A DNA stretch of 64,000 nucleotides from Sclerurus mexicanus (taxonomy: Eukaryota; Chordata; Aves; Passeriformes; Furnariidae), in the NCBI GenBank assembly GCA_013396755.1, contig VWZF01013053.1, positions 1,627,293-1,691,292 on the forward strand, in the 5' to 3' direction. The translations under genes were made by a program, and so were the position numbers. The notes below the pieces were generated by a model. The model was not told where the DNA came from. It saw only the letters and a list, made by a program, of their open reading frames with translations, and did no database searches. Of this stretch, positions 50,831-63,323 are shown one piece after another (position 1 is the first letter of the stretch; every line of letters starts with the position of its first letter).

Positions 50831-52130
50831 GGTATTGACCATTCACAGGCAGAAGTGGTTTCCAACCTCTGGGCTCAGCAGTGTGCCAAGGTCTGTAGTT
50901 GCTTGTGTACCTGACTGGAGTCTTTCCTCCCCCTTTCTAAAGTGCCTTCTTACTGCTCCACAAGTGAAAAATTAATGGACCTCCTTTCCTTTGCTTTTGT
51001 GATGAGAAGGAAGCACTTCCACTAATGACACTAAGAATAGGATTTACTGTAACTTGGCCTCAAATGGTATTTGTGGTTCCCACACATCCTGTAACAATAT
51101 GCTTTCTAAACTTAAACGGATATTGCCACACTGACTGTTAGAGAAAAGCAGAAGGGAGATGATGAAGCAGCTCCTCCAACTAATTTTTTTCTTCCTGAGG
51201 CAAATTTATGGTCCTTGTGTTCCACACTTTGGCAAGGAAAAGAAAAACCCCAACGTGAGAGCGAGACAGGTTGCAACTGTATTTTACCAGCATGTCTTCA
51301 GCGGGGTGATTTCCTGCAAATAATTACTGATGTGAGGGAAAAAGTGGAAAAACAGATTTCTACGTGTGTTTTTTCATTCTTGCATGGTAGTATTATCTGA
51401 CAAGAGCACAAATACCATATTCAGCTCCACCTTTCCAATTCCTTGGTGAAATCTCTCCTTCACCCCTCCATCAATTCCTCCAACAGCTGCATCCTCCAGC
51501 GACCTTCTACTGATCACTGTGCACACAGACCTCCTGGTCAATGCTCCTCTGGGGTAACTCCATCACCCAACTGAAGAATTGGTAGTGTTCAGCTCCAGAG
51601 GGCAATCAGCTGCCTCTGCTCCCTGATCTCTTGCCCAAGGCTGCCTGTAGACCTGTCAGGAAATGGTTTTTTATGAAGTCAAATCTTTGAGCAATTAAGG
51701 ATCTATATGTAGGCAGGCAGCACATCTTGAATGGTGTTTGGGCCAGCTAAACCTTCTCTTACCCATTACCAGCCTCTGAGTAAGCCAGTCCTGTACAGAA
51801 TAGACAAACACCAGCCATCCATCACCCCCTGCATGGCTTAGGAGTGTAATTTCATGAGCTGCCTGTGTGGGAGAGAAGTGTGAGAAGATGCTGCGTCAGT
51901 GTGTGGGCTGCACAAGGGACAAAGAGGTGACATAAAATTTATACTGGAAATAGAGAGTGAGTAATAATATGGCCACTGTGGACCTTTCTTCAGAAGAAAT
52001 ACGCAAATGAAAAATTATTTGAATGAAGGATTTAACTACCAACTGAAAATGAAGCCGTGAGGCTGAGGTGTGAGCCAGCCCTCTGGCAGGATGGTAGCAA
52101 CAGACATAAACCACAAAGTGAAATAACACT

Positions 52131-52150
52131 CTGTGTGTGTGAGAGAGAGT
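52131..52150 (+). repeat. (TG)n-(AG)n compound microsatellite
   Basis: CTGTGTGTGT runs directly into GAGAGAGAGT. A short compound dinucleotide repeat. Confidence 0.8.
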
Positions 52151-53074
52151 GAAGCTGTGTGACTTGCAGCTCAGAGAGAGAAAGTTTCTGTGTACCTGTA
52201 GGCTTTTTATTTCTTTTGTGGTGCTTTCCCATAATTGATGGAGCCCCCAGGAGATTAAGCTACTTGATGCTCCAGAGCTGAAATCTGAGTCCTGGGGGAA
52301 TTTTCAGATGAATCCAGACCACAATACTGTATCCACAGGGCTGTGGGAAAGCTATTGGAGTTTATGCCTTGCACATTAGAGACAGATGGATATAAACCAG
52401 ATCACCAGATCAGACCTTTCAGATTTTGGAGGCATTGTAAACAGAGATCATATGCAAACACTACTGCATAACATTTTCTCTGTCAAGAAAGGGCTTAACA
52501 GGCATGCCTGATCCAGAAAATAAACTGCTAGGAAAACATAGAGACTATATCTGAGCTGATGGAATGGTCTAGTCTGATGTGATACTTGTCAGCTGTGGTC
52601 TGCTGAATTCACCTATGCAATTCTCCAGCATTCATCAGTCAACCTGAAACACATTTTTAGCTATAAAGAGAAGATTTTCTTCAAAGAAAATCTTGCTTCA
52701 TGCGTATGGTCTGGGGAGAGTGTTTCTTTATTTTTCCTGTTGCCATTTGGGATGAATAGGATATAATATTTTTCCTTCTGTCCATTCTTATGCGTCTTCC
52801 TGCTTGAGATCATTACAACTGCAAAGTCAGTTTGGTAAAAAACATCCCTTTTCCATCCCCTTCCTTCATTTCCTATGAAAATAGATACCTTGAAAGACAT
52901 GAAATATAATGCCAAGTGCTGCCTTCCTAAAGAATGTCTAAAATTCCTGTGAGACAAAGTATTGTTTCAAAACAAAGCTATTTCAGGCAATTCTATCCTC
53001 GTCTGTACAAAGCTATTCATCTGAGGAACTTTTTTTCCCTGCACAAATATTCTTGCTCTGGGGTTTTATCTATT

Positions 53075-53092
53075 AGAAAGAAAGAAAGAAAG
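53075..53092 (+). repeat. (AGAA)n tetranucleotide repeat
   Basis: Just over four uninterrupted AGAA units. A short microsatellite. Confidence 0.85.
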
Positions 53093-56000
53093 TGTTTTGG
53101 AAGCTCGGTTTCATATTGGTACAATTTAAAATAAACAAACCCAGATTCTGCAGAAGTTCAATCCAACTCCCATCCTTGCTGTCAGTGTCTAGTCAAAGCC
53201 TGCATGATCCCTCTGGAACAACTTTTACAAACATCACTTTTTTGACAGCCTCTGGTGGATATTTTTTGACGAATTGCTACCAAGAATCCTGTGCCATGCA
53301 CAAATTTTAAGAGGAGAGTGCAGTGGGTTTGGTTTTACACACTTGATGGTCTTACATGGACCTTGCTGTGGTGGGAACTACCCCCAAAACTGCTGTCTCT
53401 GTGTCCAAGGCATTGGACATTAATTGTGTCCACTATGGCTGTTTGGTGTGGCTAAAGGGAGGGACAACCAGAGGTCTGGCTTGTTGCAAACCATTTTCTA
53501 CCAGCAAGGATTTCTACCAGCATATAGATTGTTATGAACTTTGATTCACAAAATCCCAGAGCTGAGCTCTGTAGAAGCTTTGACATTTCAAAAGGAAATA
53601 CTTTATGGAAGGCAGATTGGTTTTGGCTAACTAGAGAACCTTAGCTGCTGTTTTATGTACTCTCCCCATGCATGAATAAATTCATTGTGGGCTTGAACCA
53701 GGAAAATCTGGCTAACCCACCACAGTAAAAGAGGGAATGAGATCAGAAGTATGGATGGAGACATGATGCCGTCATTATTTTGCTTATTTTGCAGAAAACT
53801 GGGCCTGAGACCATCAGTGATTTCTCCTGTCTCAGCATCCAGCCTGCTCACTGAAATTACAGATAAAAAAGTATTTCACTAGCTGCCTGCATGTTGACTT
53901 CACTCCAAGTCATCCGTTTTCATATTGAGGAAATAAATACTCACAGAGCAAAGGCAGGATGCTCTTGCACAAAACTGTGTAACATGTTCTCTGTGAAGTA
54001 AATTTGTAGGTGTTCTTCTAGACAAGATCTAAATATGCCTCTTTAAATTCTAGTGTTGGTGGTAACATGGATGAGCCTGGTTTTAGCAACCATTGGTAAT
54101 TAGCCAGTTTGCAAGGTTGTCACAAATATGTGCTTTTTTACAACAACAAAAATACCCCAGAAGCATCCTTTCTTAAGAAATACCTGTGAAACAAATCCAA
54201 GAAATGGAAAAATAAAATTAGCAGCTGCTATTGCAGTAAACTTTAACATACAGATACTGCTTTCTGAGAGCTATCATTAGAGCCAAATTAAAATATAGCC
54301 AAGATTTTTCTAAATAAAACTGTCAATGAGGATAAAAAGTTTTTATGTTGACAGTAAAGCAAATGATTTTTTTCCCCTCTGTTGAGGTTCTGTAATGGTG
54401 CAGTATATCTGGTTGACTTATGGCATGGTAATGACAGATTAACAGCAGCAGGGGACACGACTGCCCTCGGAATCGCTCTCGAGCGAGTGAAGCTGAAGAC
54501 CTGTGGGCAGGGGCTGGGGTTTGGGGGCAAAAATGTGTGGAAGATTTACACAAGGCTGCACAGTAACACAGAGAAAAAAGATTAAGAGAAGCATTTAGGG
54601 ATGTGAGAAGTGGCTCCTAGGGTGGGGGAAGCCCTGCGCTGGAGGTTGTGTCTTGGTACTGCCAAAACTGAGCTGCAGCAGCAAAGTAACTGAATTTGGG
54701 TGTTTTCTGTAGGTTAGGGAAGGAGTGCACCAGTCATAATTGATGGGAATAGTAAGTAGGTTAAGTGAGAATTATGATCTGCTGTAGTCTTTTAATGCAT
54801 TGCTAGCTTGTTCAGCCAGCACGAATACCTCCACAACCAGCCTGAAACAGCGATTTCCTCGTGGGTTTCCCTGAAACATTCACATAGAGAGAAAAGGTCA
54901 TGGCAAAGGATTTTTTTCTCTTCTCATCACCCAAAATCTAAGACTTTGTTCCCACTTTGGAATGTAAAAGGCTCAGAGATCAGCTATACCCATGGTCTGG
55001 CAGGAGAAGGAATCCTGCCACAGTGGGTAAATGCTAGCCTGTCCTGCTGCACTTGGGGAGATGTGAAATGAAGAGATAGCTTTGGAAAGTTGCCCTCGTG
55101 GTGGAAACACCCATTGGATTACAATTCACTCTAAAGAGCTCACTAATCTACTATTATTTTATGAATTTGGAATCTGTGTTGTTTGTTGCAAATGAGGCAA
55201 GGGAACAGTTTGAGTCTCATGGTTTGAAGCAGAGCAAGCATCCCTCTGCTTGGTACCTCCATGGTAATATGATGGCAGTGGTGGTTGCATGTTTATCTGA
55301 TGCTCTTTCATGTAAACAAGTAGACAAAGAGGGGCTGGAGTGGTGGAGCAGCAGATGCCGTTCATTGCCTCTCTGTCCTCTGTGCCCACGGCAAGTGGAG
55401 AGAAATGGACTGTAAATGCCTGAGCCCTAAATCATTCTCAAGCCCCCAGATGTGCTGGAGCTACTCCCTTCATTGTACAGTGCCCAGTTATAACTCTGAC
55501 CAAGGCCAGGGACTACTGGCAGCTGCACCACGTCCCCCACCCTTTAGTTCCTGAGTCCTGAATTTCACCACGATTAGCAAAAAAACATGTAGTTAACTCT
55601 TCAGAAGTACTATAACTTGGAGATCCTTGGATGCCTCCAAAACTACTGTCTGTGATAACCTGAATTCACTTGGAGATATCTTCAACGTTTAATTAGACTA
55701 GTTATTTCAGCAGGGAGGAGGAAGGTAAAAAAGCAGAACGCTTAGAAAAAGAACAGCTTTCCCTTGGATTGTGACATCTGAATAACTTAGAGGTTTTGAG
55801 AACTCTGCTTTACTTTAATTAGTTTCTGAATAAGTTTCTGCTTTGCCTATTCTTTCTCCCTCCTCTTTGTACTGTTTATTTTTGATGACATCTGCAATCC
55901 TGGGAAGAAAAAAAAAAGGAAGCAAATTAACTTGGTTCAAGCCACATCAGCACATCCCTTGGAACATCACAGCAGTCAGCTGTAAAAAATGGGCTTATGC

Positions 56001-56288
56001 TGAAAGAAAATGAGGAGCTCAGAGGGCTGAAAATTAACTTACCTATTTATTAACTACATCTATCTTTATTATTTTTGTATGACACCAAAAAGTGTTCTTG
56101 GCACTTCACAGATGTGCACAGAGGATGTGAGGTGGACTGCTCTGGCACTGTTTTATTAAGGCCACTCGGCATTTACTTATCCCAAACCAGGAACGAAGCC
56201 CTTTGACACACTCTCAATCTAAATAGGCCCAGTCCAAGAGAGCGGCGGGGGAAGAAATGAGTTGCATGGCTGGGATTAATGCTGTGAT

Positions 56289-56587
56289 TCAGGAATACCT
56301 CAGTAGTTCCAGAAGACACTTTCTTGCTTCTTGCAGACCCCTGCCCTGTGATGTTTTGTGTTTTGGCAACAGTCCTTCCTCTTGTGTCCTATTTTGACCA
56401 AGCAATGGGTGAAGGGTAACCTAAAGAGAGTAGAGGCAGTCAGAGTGAGGGAGATGATGTTGACAAAGTTCTTTAGCAGAGATGAGAGAAGGAAGACACC
56501 CATCAGACCAAAGCTGATGGAAACAGACCTGATCAACTGGTTGCTCTCGACCACAGCTATCTTAGCTACAACTATGTGTTTTTTCAA
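56289..56587 (-). other. Coding-like minus-strand stretch with a strong splice-acceptor pattern (unassigned)
   Basis: The minus strand stays open for 95 codons from 56587 with many C-ending codons (GTC, AAC, ATC, CTC), unlike neighbouring frames. The peptide has a hydrophobic segment (SFGLMGVFLLSSLL). Inside it, the pyrimidine-rich tract 56457-56424 ends in CTCTCTTTAG at 56421, an excellent acceptor. Starting at 56420 a different frame is open for 43 codons to a TGA at 56291-56289 (peptide includes LGQNRTQEEGLLPKHKTSQG). I recognise neither peptide. The C-rich third positions may simply reflect the pyrimidine-rich strand. It could be an exon of an unknown gene or lncRNA, a decayed retrocopy, or chance. 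Confidence 0.15.
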
Positions 56588-57439
56588 GACTTGTGCCTGT
56601 TAGACATGGGCAATTCTATCTGCAAACTGAAGTTGCCCATATAAACAGCTACTCTCTATGGATGCAAGGAAGGGAGCTACTACTCCCTTCCTATAAACCT
56701 GAGGGCTGCAGAAGTTGATAGCAAGTTATTTGTATCCCTGGCCTGTCTTTGGCAGCCTACAATCAACTTTGATAATCCTGTGTGCTTCCTGGAAAGATAG
56801 GATATCTATGGAGTAAAATAACATGAAATACAGTTGTAATTTCAAGATAATTTTGGATGAAAAATGAAAAATTGCCTTAAGCAATATATTTGCTAATTAA
56901 TATAAGACTCAGATAATATTTCAGTAAGAAAGAAAAATGCCAAGCAACCTGTCACAAAAAAAAGAAAAAAAGAAGAAAAAAGACAGAACGAATGAAATGT
57001 TTCATTTCAATATTTGTCAAACTACAAGTTTTGAAATTTTTATTTGAAGTGAACATTCGTGGGTTTGAAATTCACACCCTCCTTTCTTTTATCAGAAAGC
57101 TCAAAGTGAATCATGTCTCTTCATCCACAAACAATTTTATTTTCAAACTTTTCTAAATGTCAGGCAGGCCAGAAAAAAAAAGAAAAGTCGTTTGTGCAAC
57201 TGAGGTGTGGTTACTGAACAAAGTGTGTTGTGATGAGGTCCTGAACACTGGCTCACAAGTTCTGCTCTGAGTTCACAGTATGGCACATGTAAGGTGGGTG
57301 ATGAAGGTAATTCTGTTATCCTGTCATTCTGTCCTGCCAATTCTCTCCTAAGTATTATCAACTAATGTGTGACAGTTATAAAGTGGATTATAGGGCAGTC
57401 TGTCTGATACAGCTAAGCTGAATCCATCAAACGTATCAT
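56588..57439. other. Gene-free stretch with an A/G-rich tract
   Basis: Unique AT-rich sequence. An A/G-rich low-complexity tract lies at 56955-56984 and an A9 run near 57173. No gene or transposon is recognised. Confidence 0.6.
56955..56984 (+). repeat. A-rich (A)nG low-complexity tract
   Basis: A-runs of up to eight bases separated by single G residues. Simple purine tract. Confidence 0.85.
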
Positions 57440-57720
57440 TCAGACTCTCAAATTGGACAGAACGGTCTGTGAAGCGCAAAAAAGTAATTTGTCACATTTT
57501 GCTCACACCTTTCCCCTGCTTGGTGTGTCCTTTGTGGTCCCCTGCTGCCATTTAGCACGCTCATTTTAGCGGTGTTTTCAAGATGTAATATGAAAATTAC
57601 CAGACATTATGAAAAGGTCAGTTCTGTTAGACCCACAGAGTAAGCAGGAGGAATGGAGATGTTCTTAGGATATTCATCATCTGTTATTATATCTCATTAA
57701 TCATCCCAAACAAATCTTGG
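57440..57720. promoter_or_regulatory. Unique stretch with T-box and RUNX-type sites (enhancer candidate)
   Basis: TCACACCT at 57503-57510 is the T-box half-site in reverse orientation (AGGTGTGA). TGTGGT at 57533-57538 is the RUNX core. Further right there are TAATC/ATTAAT homeodomain cores (about 57692-57700). CpGs are retained (AACGG, AGCGC, CACGC, AGCGG), which is unusual against the CpG-poor background. No repeat signature. The regulatory reading is inference. Confidence 0.25.
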
Positions 57721-60700
57721 ACTGCAGTTCAGTAGAGAGTGTTTGTCCTATGAATGTCTGGGATAGGTGCCATTTTTGCTGTATCTTTCCGATTTTTCCT
57801 CTGGGTTAATAATGGAGATTCTTACTGTGGCATTTTGATTATTATAAGTATAAAACACACACAACCATGTTACCTCTATTAGGAAAAGCTGAACAGAGAA
57901 GAGCTGTGTAGAAGGGTCAGAGTTGGCCTTAGTGAGCAGCAGAGCTGTCTGAATGGGGAATTACCTTCAGGCACAGTTTGCTGCTGAAAACAAACTCAGC
58001 AGTTTGACAAGCTTCAAAAGATCCAAAGCATTGTCAGTGTGAGAGAAACACATGATGTCAAGAATGTTTGACAAGCTCTGTCTAAAGAAGGCATTAGACA
58101 GCATAATGATGGAAGTATTTAACTGCCTGGCACAGCCCAGTCTGCTGCTCCCAGCAGAGATGCAGTTTTTGTAAGAATTTCCTACGAAAGGACTGCTGAA
58201 GCCAAAATGGGCTCTGCACAGACAGATTGGATGGCATGAGCCCTTCCAGAAAAGTTGGAGTGAAGTCATATACCTTGTGTCTGGGCTTCACAAGTAAATT
58301 TCAGGTAACAATGTGGAGGGAGAAGGAATATATGCATCTGAAATATTACACTTATTCCTGAAGAGCTGAGGAACTAACACACACTTCAGCACTTCAGTAC
58401 ATCCTTTTAAAAGGAGCATGCAGATCCTGTCACTTCAGAAGGTTGAGGGCTTAATGGGTTAGTGAAAGTGCACTGGAATACAGCCAGTGTTCAGGAGTTA
58501 TCCTCTTATTAATTTGCAGATTAGAAAAAAAATGCTTTGTGCATTCTTAATACTTCCCTTAAACCTCAGATGTGAAAGTTTAAGAGTTTCTTTTTGTTTT
58601 CTATGTTTTGATGGGGTAAAGGGGAATAGAGGTACAAGATTTATTGGAAATCCATGTTTTCTTTACTGCCCATTTAAATGGTCTGGGTTCTTCACAGGTG
58701 GAAATGTGCTGCTGCATTTAGTGAAGCTGCTATCACTAGGTCACCCAGGAAAAGTGAGATCTAGAGTCATGTGTTACAATTTTTGTTGCTGCAGGAATTG
58801 CAGGTTTTGCAGGGAACTCATTAAACAGATTTCCAAGGTGTTTTTTTTTTTTAGCTGACCTCTCAGAGTGATGAGAATAAACTGATAATCTTTTCAGGAT
58901 CAGATGTTTTTTCGAAAGTACAGGACCAGACTCCCCTCTTGTGTAAACAGGGACAGATGTAGGTTAGATAGCTGGAGTTATGCAATTCTGCCCCACTCCA
59001 AAGGCTGTCCTATCTCTTTGCATGGCTGTCTCCTCCAGCAGAGTAAAGCTGGTGATGAAACATCAGGAAAGACAACAAGTCAGACAGGTTGGCCTCTGAC
59101 CAGTATTTCAGCTCAGCTTGTGTAATGTGATGGTTGTCTTGTGCAAACTGCTCTGGAAACACCTGCACTGGTTCCTCATGCCCCTTTGCTAAGTTGATTT
59201 TCAGTGTTTCTCCCACACACATGGGGCTTCCATGGGACAAAGCCAAGTGGTGAAAGAGAATGACTCTGCTGCCAGACAGCCTCTAGTCCTTGCCCTCACT
59301 GGCTGTGAATGGTCATAGGCAAGGAAAAAAAGTGTCCCAGCCCATGGTGGCACATCTTATAGGGTGGTAAGCTTTATTATGTGAAGCACTTCATTCCCTA
59401 ACAGAGGTACTGACAGAGAAAAAACCTTCTGTGGGAGCTTTGCTCCCTGATAAGTTGGATTCTGGAAGTGTAGGCTTTGCAGATCCGGGCCATGGACCAA
59501 CACCGCACATTGACCTCTGGGAGCAAAATCCAGGACTCTGCAGAGTCTGTCCACTTCACCTGGGGGTTTCCTCACAGGCAGAGGGGCTTGATGCATTATG
59601 ACTTAGAGATGCCAAGGAATAGGAACATCTTTGGCTTTGTCTAGATTCTTCCTTTATTTTAAGTGCAAGAAGTTGGGGAAATATATTGGGATGATATAAA
59701 TGGGAAGCAGAAGGGCTGTGCTGATTCACAGCTTGGTGATGTGACCATGTCTTTGCCTTCTGTGTTCATAGAGATCCTAATGCATTAGTGTGTGCTTTCA
59801 GAAACCACCTCAGCACAAGTAAGAAATGGATAATAATGTATTTTGTTTCCTTCTTCTCCCACGGACTTTGTTCTGTTTTTATACATATAAAAGTAAGATG
59901 AGCCACACAGATAGTTTTTCAGTTCTTTATTTGTCACACTGCTGATAGATCAGTACATAGCAAAAAGTTCATAACTTGGCTTTTTTCCTCCAATATCCAG
60001 TATTTGTTTACAGAGATCAAATCTGTCATTCCAGATTAACAGACAACCACAAAACAACTTTATAATTATAATGGGAGCTCAGTTGTTGTGGGGGTAAAGG
60101 GTGGGTGTGAACTATGGTGGGGTTTTTATGGATAAACCCTTTAAATAAAGGAGTGGTTTTAAGAGATTTCTTTCATGGGAGTTTCAAGGATAGCATGTTT
60201 CAAGTGTCTCAAGTATTTGTTGTGTGGAGTCTGGAAGGCAGATCTTTGTGTACAGTGCCCTGTAGTGACATGAGGGGCAGGACCAGGAGACCAAACCTGG
60301 GATCCTTGGCTGTGAATGAGCAGGTCCTGCCCTTGGGAGCTGCAAGGGCCACTCTCAGCAGTGAGGGGTGGTGGGAGCAGCCGGACAGCTGGGCTGGATC
60401 AATCCTTTCACTGCTCAGCCGCCTCTAGAGGGTGACAAATGGCCACACTGAACGTTGTTACCATAACTTTGTCATAAGATCCTGCCATAAGACTGTCATA
60501 AAGTTATATGGCAACTTTGTCATAAGACTCCCTCTTACCAGACCTCTTCTGGCACTCTTTTGCAGCGTCTTTGCAGGGAAGCTGTGAAACAGAATGAAGA
60601 TGGTGAGAATCCCTTGTTCAGGGCTTTTTTGGATGCTAACACTTCACATATAACCTCTAGAAAGTTCTTGTATGGCAGACTTTTGGAAGGGAGGACAATC

Positions 60701-62899
60701 TATTGTCTATTGAGGCAAAGAAGCTTTTTCCTGTACATTTGCTTGCTTCTGGGCCAGATTAAGGCACTGAGTTTGGGCTTGAATAACCTCTGGTCTGGAC
60801 GGGTATGATAATTCTTGTATTGGGATGCATTGCAATGGAACAAAATATAGCATTTTGCAAGAATCAGATGGTTTTGTTCAGTAAGATTGATGCAGACTTG
60901 GAAATCACATGAGGGCTTTGCAGCAGCACTGCTGTATGCAGTGCAGTTCTCAGAGTCAGAAAAAGGAGGTGAAGTCTGCCATCAAGTATGAAGTGCAACT
61001 CAAAACCTTTTAAATCAGCAGAGGACAAAATATGACTGCTTTCCCTCCCCATAGCAATGACAAAAACTTTTAGCAAAACACGTTGTTTTATACATGGAAT
61101 TAATAGTTCAAGAAAAAGCTTCACATTTCTGGAAATCAGAAGAGGGTTTCTGTCCAGCAGGAAAATGAATCCTGGTAACACTAACAGGACAAAATGATCA
61201 GTGGTGCAAGGAGAATGATGTGATGTGCAGAGGAATGGCACCAACCATGAATAAGTTGAGAATCCACTTTGAATCTCATGAAGATATTCAAAAGCATACT
61301 TTCAGGATTAGTATATTAGATAACCAGAATTGAAGGAAAAACTCTTTTTATATAGAGAGGTGAAGGTAGGATTTGGAATGTGATGTCTGGAATTGTTAAA
61401 CAAAATGCCACACAGACATAGCTGCTTTGTCAGCGACATCTATTTTTCTTTTGTGAGGGACTGCAGAGATGCTTATGATAAAATTATATATTATGGTGCT
61501 ATTGTTGCATACAGAATGTGAGAGAGGAGAGTATTTGGGAGGAGGAACAGAAATAATAAAAAAATAAATATTAAAACCATCAGGACAGCCAAGATGAATA
61601 AAACCAGCTGAGGACCCGACTCATTTTGTGATGTCTGTGGCACACCAGATGCATGCGCATGTATTGTGCTTGCTGCCCTGTGGGAGTAGCTGAAAGGAAG
61701 AAAAAAGACATTTCTAGAACAATACTGGCATAAGGCATCTATTATTATACTAACCCCCCTGATGGGTTATGGTTTTAGGGTAATTGTGTGGGTGTTTGGT
61801 GTTTGAAGGAGAAAGGAGAGATGCTGCAGTGAGTCACTTCTTCCCCTCCTGGCTTTTGTACCATAGGCCAGGCTGGTGGTATTCCAAAGCTTTTTGTCAC
61901 TGTACCACAAAGACGTGCGTTGACCTTTTAATGTATTTTAAGGTCACGTGGGATCATTTTGCTTCACTTGGCATAATCCAGTCCAGCAAATGCTCTCTGA
62001 GAGAGGGATATCCTGACTGCCCAGGGTGTACCAGCCATCCCACATTGCCCCAGCTTTCCCTCCACCTGCTTGCTCTCCCCTCCAGCACAAGCAGCTCATT
62101 GATTCTGATGTCCTTTTCCTTTGGTCTTTTGGGGTTTCTGACCTCTGTAAAGGACAAAAAAGCAGCCCATTTAGCCCTGACTATGCAAGAGATAAGTCTG
62201 CAGCGTTGGAATTTCTCTGTCAGGATGCAGGTGCATGGGATTTTTCCTCCCAGTGGTGTCTTCTTGGAGTGTGCTCTGGAGCTGAAATCTTGGCCACAAG
62301 GAAAGCAAAGGGAAGGTTTCTATTAAGCCTAATGGGGATAAAGCCTTAGCTGATGAGGCAAACACATAAGTGATGTATTCTATTTCTACTCTACATGATT
62401 AATATGGGGAACCAAATGTCTGTATCAAATTCAGCGTCTGTTGTAGTTATGCCAAGTTTCAGGGCTCAGACAGCTGGCAACCAGCAAGGAATTTATTTGG
62501 AAATACAAACCATTTGCAATGGCCCTAATTCTTTCACTACCTTTCCCCATTTCTTAGCTATTTTTACCTCTCCTTTTATTAATTCCTATAATGTTTGCAA
62601 CGGATTTTTCACAATCATTTTGAGACACTTTGGTTTGTACTACAGAGGAGATAAAGCCCTGCTTGGCTGAGGTGAGGAGCTGAGGGATCCCACTGCACCT
62701 CACTGCCTGGCTCTTCAAAGGGAAGCTCTGATGCAACGTTTCTGTGGCCAGAGAGCAAAATGAGTCCCATGGGAACAGCTTCATTTCCTTTGAAGTTTGG
62801 TGGATTTGGCAGTTCAGCATCCCTTGATTCACCAGCCTGGCAGAGAGCCGGGATGCCTGCAGAGCAGGTCAAGGCTGTCATAATTTCACTGTGGAACAA
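57721..62899. other. Gene-free stretch
   Basis: About 5.2 kb without a recognised gene. It includes T12 (58841-58852), the 14-bp palindrome at 59534-59547, the CATAAGA repeat cluster (60452-60530), and the longest open frame of the window (61784-62326 +, 180 codons, no recognisable domain). Confidence 0.5.
60452..60530 (+). repeat. Short local repeat cluster, CATAAGA units within an inverted repeat
   Basis: AACTTTGTCATAAGA occurs exactly at 60465-60479 and again at 60513-60527 (48 bp apart). Related units GCCATAAGA (60484-60492) and GTCATAAAG (60495-60503) lie between them. ATAACTTT (60463-60470) and AAAGTTAT (60500-60507) are inverted copies. It looks like a small decayed tandem duplication able to fold into a hairpin. 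No family is recognised. Confidence 0.75.
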
Positions 62900-63105
62900 A
62901 CCCCTTCTCGGACGCTGTTTCGTAACAGCAGCCGAGCGCTTCCCTGCCCTGTGGAGAGGCTGGTCCCAGCGGCACACGGCAGCGAGGGGGTGAAACTCTG
63001 GCTCAGCACTTTCTGGTCCCCAGCCCCGTCTCGGCTCCCAGCCGCGCTCACACGGGCACGACAGCACCGCAGCCAAGCCAGCATCCTTGCTGCGGCTGCA
63101 CAAGT
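62900..63105. promoter_or_regulatory. CpG-rich patch, possible small CpG island or promoter
   Basis: I count 16 CpG dinucleotides between about 62905 and 63100, in sequence of roughly 60% GC. By hand that gives an observed/expected ratio near 0.85, whereas CpG is rare elsewhere in the window. CpGs stay more frequent than background to 63430. Clusters like this in bird DNA often mark promoters or first exons, but the patch is only about 200 bp and no TATA box or gene start is recognised. A GC-biased transposon fragment or local biased gene conversion are alternatives. Confidence 0.35.
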
Positions 63106-63323
63106 GGAAAAAATATCCACATGAGGAATAAACTTCAGTTCTTTGCTGCAGGAGGACAGCTGTGCGGTGCAGGGAAATTCACAGCCTGTCAGCCAGCGGT
63201 GCTGTTTCTGGGTCAGTCCTGCCCAGGAGCATCAGCCTGGGCGGCCAGGGAGTTGCTGGCCCCAGGGTGCACCCACGACCTTGGAATACCAGAGGTTTGC
63301 AGCTGTTCTCTGCTCTCTTGCAG
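63106..63323. other. GC-rich flank of the CpG patch
   Basis: GC-rich unique sequence with scattered CpGs and several overlapping open frames on both strands, none recognised. It ends in a pyrimidine tract and CAG (GTTCTCTGCTCTCTTGCAG) just before 63324, a strong splice-acceptor pattern on the + strand. Confidence 0.4.

Larger units (their letters stand above)
50831..56288. other. Gene-free stretch
   Basis: About 5.5 kb with no recognised gene. A TG/AG dinucleotide patch lies at 52131-52150 and an AGAA tetranucleotide repeat at 53075-53092. A10 lies at 55908-55917. The stretch 51420-51660 is pyrimidine-rich on the + strand but has no named element. Confidence 0.55.

Noticed and set aside
61784..62326. 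180-codon open frame on the + strand
   Set aside because: It is the longest frame in the window, but one of this length is near chance expectation in 64 kb. No domain, signal or family is recognisable and codon use is unremarkable.
62615..63103. 162-codon open frame on the minus strand
   Set aside because: It overlaps the CpG-rich patch, where high GC keeps several frames open at once. The peptide is Arg/Ala/Pro-rich, as expected from GC-rich non-coding DNA.
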